Positions 61,950 through 64,000 of a stretch of 64,000 nucleotides of DNA are shown here, piece after piece. The position numbers were made by a program, and so were the translations under genes. The notes below the pieces were generated by a model, which worked only from the letters and a program-made list of their open reading frames with translations, was not told the DNA's origin and searched no databases. The stretch comes from an uncultured Lachnospiraceae bacterium. GTDB taxonomy: Bacteria > Bacillota > Clostridia > Lachnospirales > Lachnospiraceae. Numbering within the stretch: the first letter of the stretch is position 1; every line of letters begins with the position of its first letter. The stretch is taken from NCBI GenBank assembly GCA_910578405.1, contig CAJTQO010000015.1, forward strand, positions 6,277-70,276, in the 5' to 3' direction.

Positions 61950-62129
61950 TCCTTTTCCCTCCCATGTTCGCGCCGCTTGTCATTTATGGCAAAAGCGCCG
62001 GCGCTGATTTACAAACCGCTTTCCCAAAATTGCATTGCAGATATCCTGCTATTATATGGAGAAAACCGGATATTATGCCAAAGTCCTTCCCTTATGCTTT
62101 CGACGGCGCAGGAAATATCCGTCAAAGCA

Positions 62130-62157
62130 TTGTGCTTTCCATTTTTTATGGTAGAAT
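62130..62157 (+). promoter_or_regulatory. Promoter of the last MATE gene
   Basis: TTGTGC (62130-62135) and TAGAAT (62152-62157) are 16 bases apart, about 95 bases upstream of the start codon. The rest of the 303-bp gap (61950-62252) shows no other element. Confidence 0.5.
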
Positions 62158-62252
62158 AGGCCATAGACTCTGCAATAAAAATACAAGGGCCTGGCAGACG
62201 CATGTTCCAGAAAAGCAAACAAGCCCAAGATACACAAGGAGCAAAAAATAAC

Positions 62253-63707
62253 ATGAAAAAACAAAACAACCCAAAAACTTTTGACTGGGGATTTTTTCTC
62301 CGGCATATTGCCATAATTGCAGTGCCGGTGGCCCTGCAGAACCTGCTGACTACTACAGGAAGCATGGTGGACACTATGATGTTAGCCTCCCTGGGCGAGC
62401 AGACGGTAGGCGCCGTAGGGCTTTGCGCCCAGTTTTCCAGCCTGATGTTTGCAGGCTATTGGGGCTTTGTGGGCGGCGGCATGATGTTTTTTTCCCAATA
62501 CTGGGGCGCGAAAAACGACGACGGCATTACCCGTTCCTTTGGCCTCACTCTTTCCTTTATGATGGCGGTGGGGCTCATTTTCAGTTTTCTGGCCCTGGGC
62601 GCCCCTGAGTTCATTATGAATATTTACACCGACAAGGCGGAAATCCAGCAAATCGGCGTCTCCTACCTGAAAATCGTAGGTTTTGCCTATGCGCTGCAGG
62701 TTTTGACCATGGCAGTCAGCGCGCTTTTGCGCTCCATCGAGCAGGTCAAAATACCGCTTTACGGCGGCATTGCTTCCGTAGCCGCCAACTGCCTTTTTAA
62801 CTACCTTTTGATTTTCGGCAAACTCGGCCTGCCCAAAATGGGCGTGCGGGGGGCCGCTTTAGGCACCGTGCTTGCCGGAGCCGTAAACCTGACGATTTTG
62901 CTTGTTTTTGTCCTGAAAAGGAAAATACCCTATGTGCTGGAATTTTCCAGACATTTTCGTTGGGACAGGGAATTTATTGGCCAATACCTGCAAAAATGTT
63001 TCCCTATCCTCTGCAATGAAATCCTGATTGGCGTGGGGAATATGATGATTAATATTGTGTTAGGCCATCAAAGCGAAAAGGCCATTGCCGCCGTTGCCGT
63101 ATTCCGGACTCTGGAGGGATTGGTCATTGCCTTTTTCAGCGGTTTTTCCAATGCGGCCACTGTCCTGGTCGGAAAAGAGGTGGGCGCAGGAAACCACGAG
63201 GCAGCCTTTCAGCGCGCCAAACGGCTGGTATATTTGTGCAGCGCCCTCATTGGCTCCGCCTGCCTTACGCTCATTGCCGTCCATAGCCCTCTGCTCCACG
63301 CCATGGGGCTTAGCGGGGAATCGTACCGGATTGGCACAGGGATGTTGCTTATCTACAGCGTGGCCGCCCTTATCCGCATGGGGAACTGGACACAGAACGA
63401 CACTTACCGCGCCGCCGGGGACGCGGCCTTTGGCTCCATCCTGGAAATTACCTTTATGTACCTGTTAGCGCTGCCTTGCGTGTATACGGCAAACTATGTC
63501 TTCCATGCGCCCTTCCTCCTTATTTTCGCCCTTTGCTATGTGGATGAGCCTGTCCGCTACCTGATTATGCAATGCCATATGTATTCCGGCAAGTGGATTA
63601 AGCCCGTATCCGACGCAGGCATGAAAACCATTGAGGACTTCCGTAAAAACCATGGCATTACGGTAAAACCGCCCTTGTCAAAGCCGCGCAATAAGACTAC
63701 AATATAA
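62253..63707 (+). CDS. MATE-family efflux transporter, 484 aa
   Basis: A MATE antiporter with AIIAVPVALQNLLTTTGSMV, DTMMLASLGEQTVGAVGL and a second-half CNEILIGVGNMMINIVLGHQ. Length and about 12 helices are typical. ATG 62253 follows AAGGAG; an upstream ATG at 62202 is also in frame but has no ribosome site. It precedes the HIT gene by 65 bases. Substrate unknown. Confidence 0.9.
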   Translation: MKKQNNPKTFDWGFFLRHIAIIAVPVALQNLLTTTGSMVDTMMLASLGEQTVGAVGLCAQFSSLMFAGYWGFVGGGMMFFSQYWGAKNDDGITRSFGLTLSFMMAVGLIFSFLALGAPEFIMNIYTDKAEIQQIGVSYLKIVGFAYALQVLTMAVSALLRSIEQVKIPLYGGIASVAANCLFNYLLIFGKLGLPKMGVRGAALGTVLAGAVNLTILLVFVLKRKIPYVLEFSRHFRWDREFIGQYLQKCFPILCNEILIGVGNMMINIVLGHQSEKAIAAVAVFRTLEGLVIAFFSGFSNAATVLVGKEVGAGNHEAAFQRAKRLVYLCSALIGSACLTLIAVHSPLLHAMGLSGESYRIGTGMLLIYSVAALIRMGNWTQNDTYRAAGDAAFGSILEITFMYLLALPCVYTANYVFHAPFLLIFALCYVDEPVRYLIMQCHMYSGKWIKPVSDAGMKTIEDFRKNHGITVKPPLSKPRNKTTI

Positions 63708-63772
63708 ATACATAAAAAGAAAACAGGGATGCTATAGCAAAGAGCAAATGGGCAGTCCCGAAAGGAGGACAT

Positions 63773-64000
63773 ATGAAAGATTCTAACTGCGGTTACTGTA
63801 TGGGAGGGGAACTGTTGGGCAAATTTGGCATTTTCATTTGCGAGCTTAACGTAAGCAGCCTCATCCTGTTCAAAGAGCAAAGCAAACCCGGCAGATGCAT
63901 CGTAGCCTACAAAGACCATGTCAGCGAATTGATTGACATTAGCGACGACCAGCGCAATGCTTTTATGGCGGACGTAGCCCACGCGGCCCGGGCGCTTCAT
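63773..64000 (+). CDS. HIT-family protein, N-terminal part (cut by the window)
   Basis: ATG 63773 has AAAGGAGG. The 76 visible residues start MKDSNCGYCMGGELLGKFGI and include LILFKEQSKPGRCIVAYKDH, the usual front of histidine-triad nucleotide-binding proteins; the CGYC pair is a metal-site feature of one subgroup. The HxHxH active site should lie to the right of the window. Function in nucleotide-phosphate hydrolysis is inferred from the family. Confidence 0.8.
   Translation, partial: MKDSNCGYCMGGELLGKFGIFICELNVSSLILFKEQSKPGRCIVAYKDHVSELIDISDDQRNAFMADVAHAARALH

Overview
The window looks like chromosomal DNA of a spore-forming, gut-type Clostridia bacterium, most likely a Lachnospiraceae relative. 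Supporting signs are a complete spoIIAA-spoIIAB-sigF operon, a valine T-box leader, the PadR/DUF1700/DUF4097 envelope-stress operon, the paired TIGR03915/TIGR03916 DNA-repair genes, four MATE exporters and several glycan-degrading enzymes. No rRNA or tRNA gene was seen. Most genes lie on the minus strand. The assignment rests on recognised protein families, since no database search was possible.

Layout. 1-2.0 kb is the decayed edge of a mobilizable element: a consensus promoter, two tiny leader ORFs, an attenuator-like hairpin, a PBECR4-type protein, then broken relaxase and DUF3991 pieces. 2.0-10.6 kb holds the sigF operon, a zinc-ribbon TPR protein, folC and valS behind a T-box. 10.7-17.5 kb holds a 4 x 37-bp tandem repeat, a chemotaxis receptor, a CmpB-like membrane protein, an ECF S component, PspC and the PadR operon. 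17.5-27.2 kb holds a GH13 enzyme, endonuclease IV, a Rad3/DinG-like helicase, an HPr-like protein without the active His, the DNA-repair pair with two LexA-like boxes, and asnA. 27.3-35.8 kb holds a GH110-like galactosidase, two MATE proteins and an Idh/MocA-sugar isomerase pair.

35.9-48.4 kb is a cell-surface glycan module read on the minus strand. From its 5' end it runs: class B sortase, LCP protein, a secreted protein ending in a bare SPKTGE, sugar transferase, phosphoribosyltransferase-like protein, a COG5610-type HAD protein split by a one-base slip at an A7 run, glycosyltransferase, Wzy-like polymerase, TupA-like ATP-grasp and Wzx-like flippase. Directly upstream of the sortase, two 28-bp sites in inverted orientation bracket 368 bp. 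This looks like an invertible promoter segment, and in the assembled orientation it appears OFF. It is the strongest candidate for an undescribed system here: a DNA switch for surface display and exopolysaccharide, with a second possible slipped-strand switch inside the operon.

48.4-64 kb holds a CPBP protease, a domain-permuted GH3 enzyme, a WYL regulator with a small ABM-like protein, an MBL/GNAT/threonine aldolase/HAD cluster, a truncated DUF434/DUF5616 gene, two more MATE genes, a GH172 (DUF2961) enzyme, a YyaL-type protein and the start of a HIT-family gene. A recurring oddity is purine-rich or low-complexity repeat DNA at the 5' ends of genes (spoIIAA, valS, the GH110 gene, one MATE) and inside valS.
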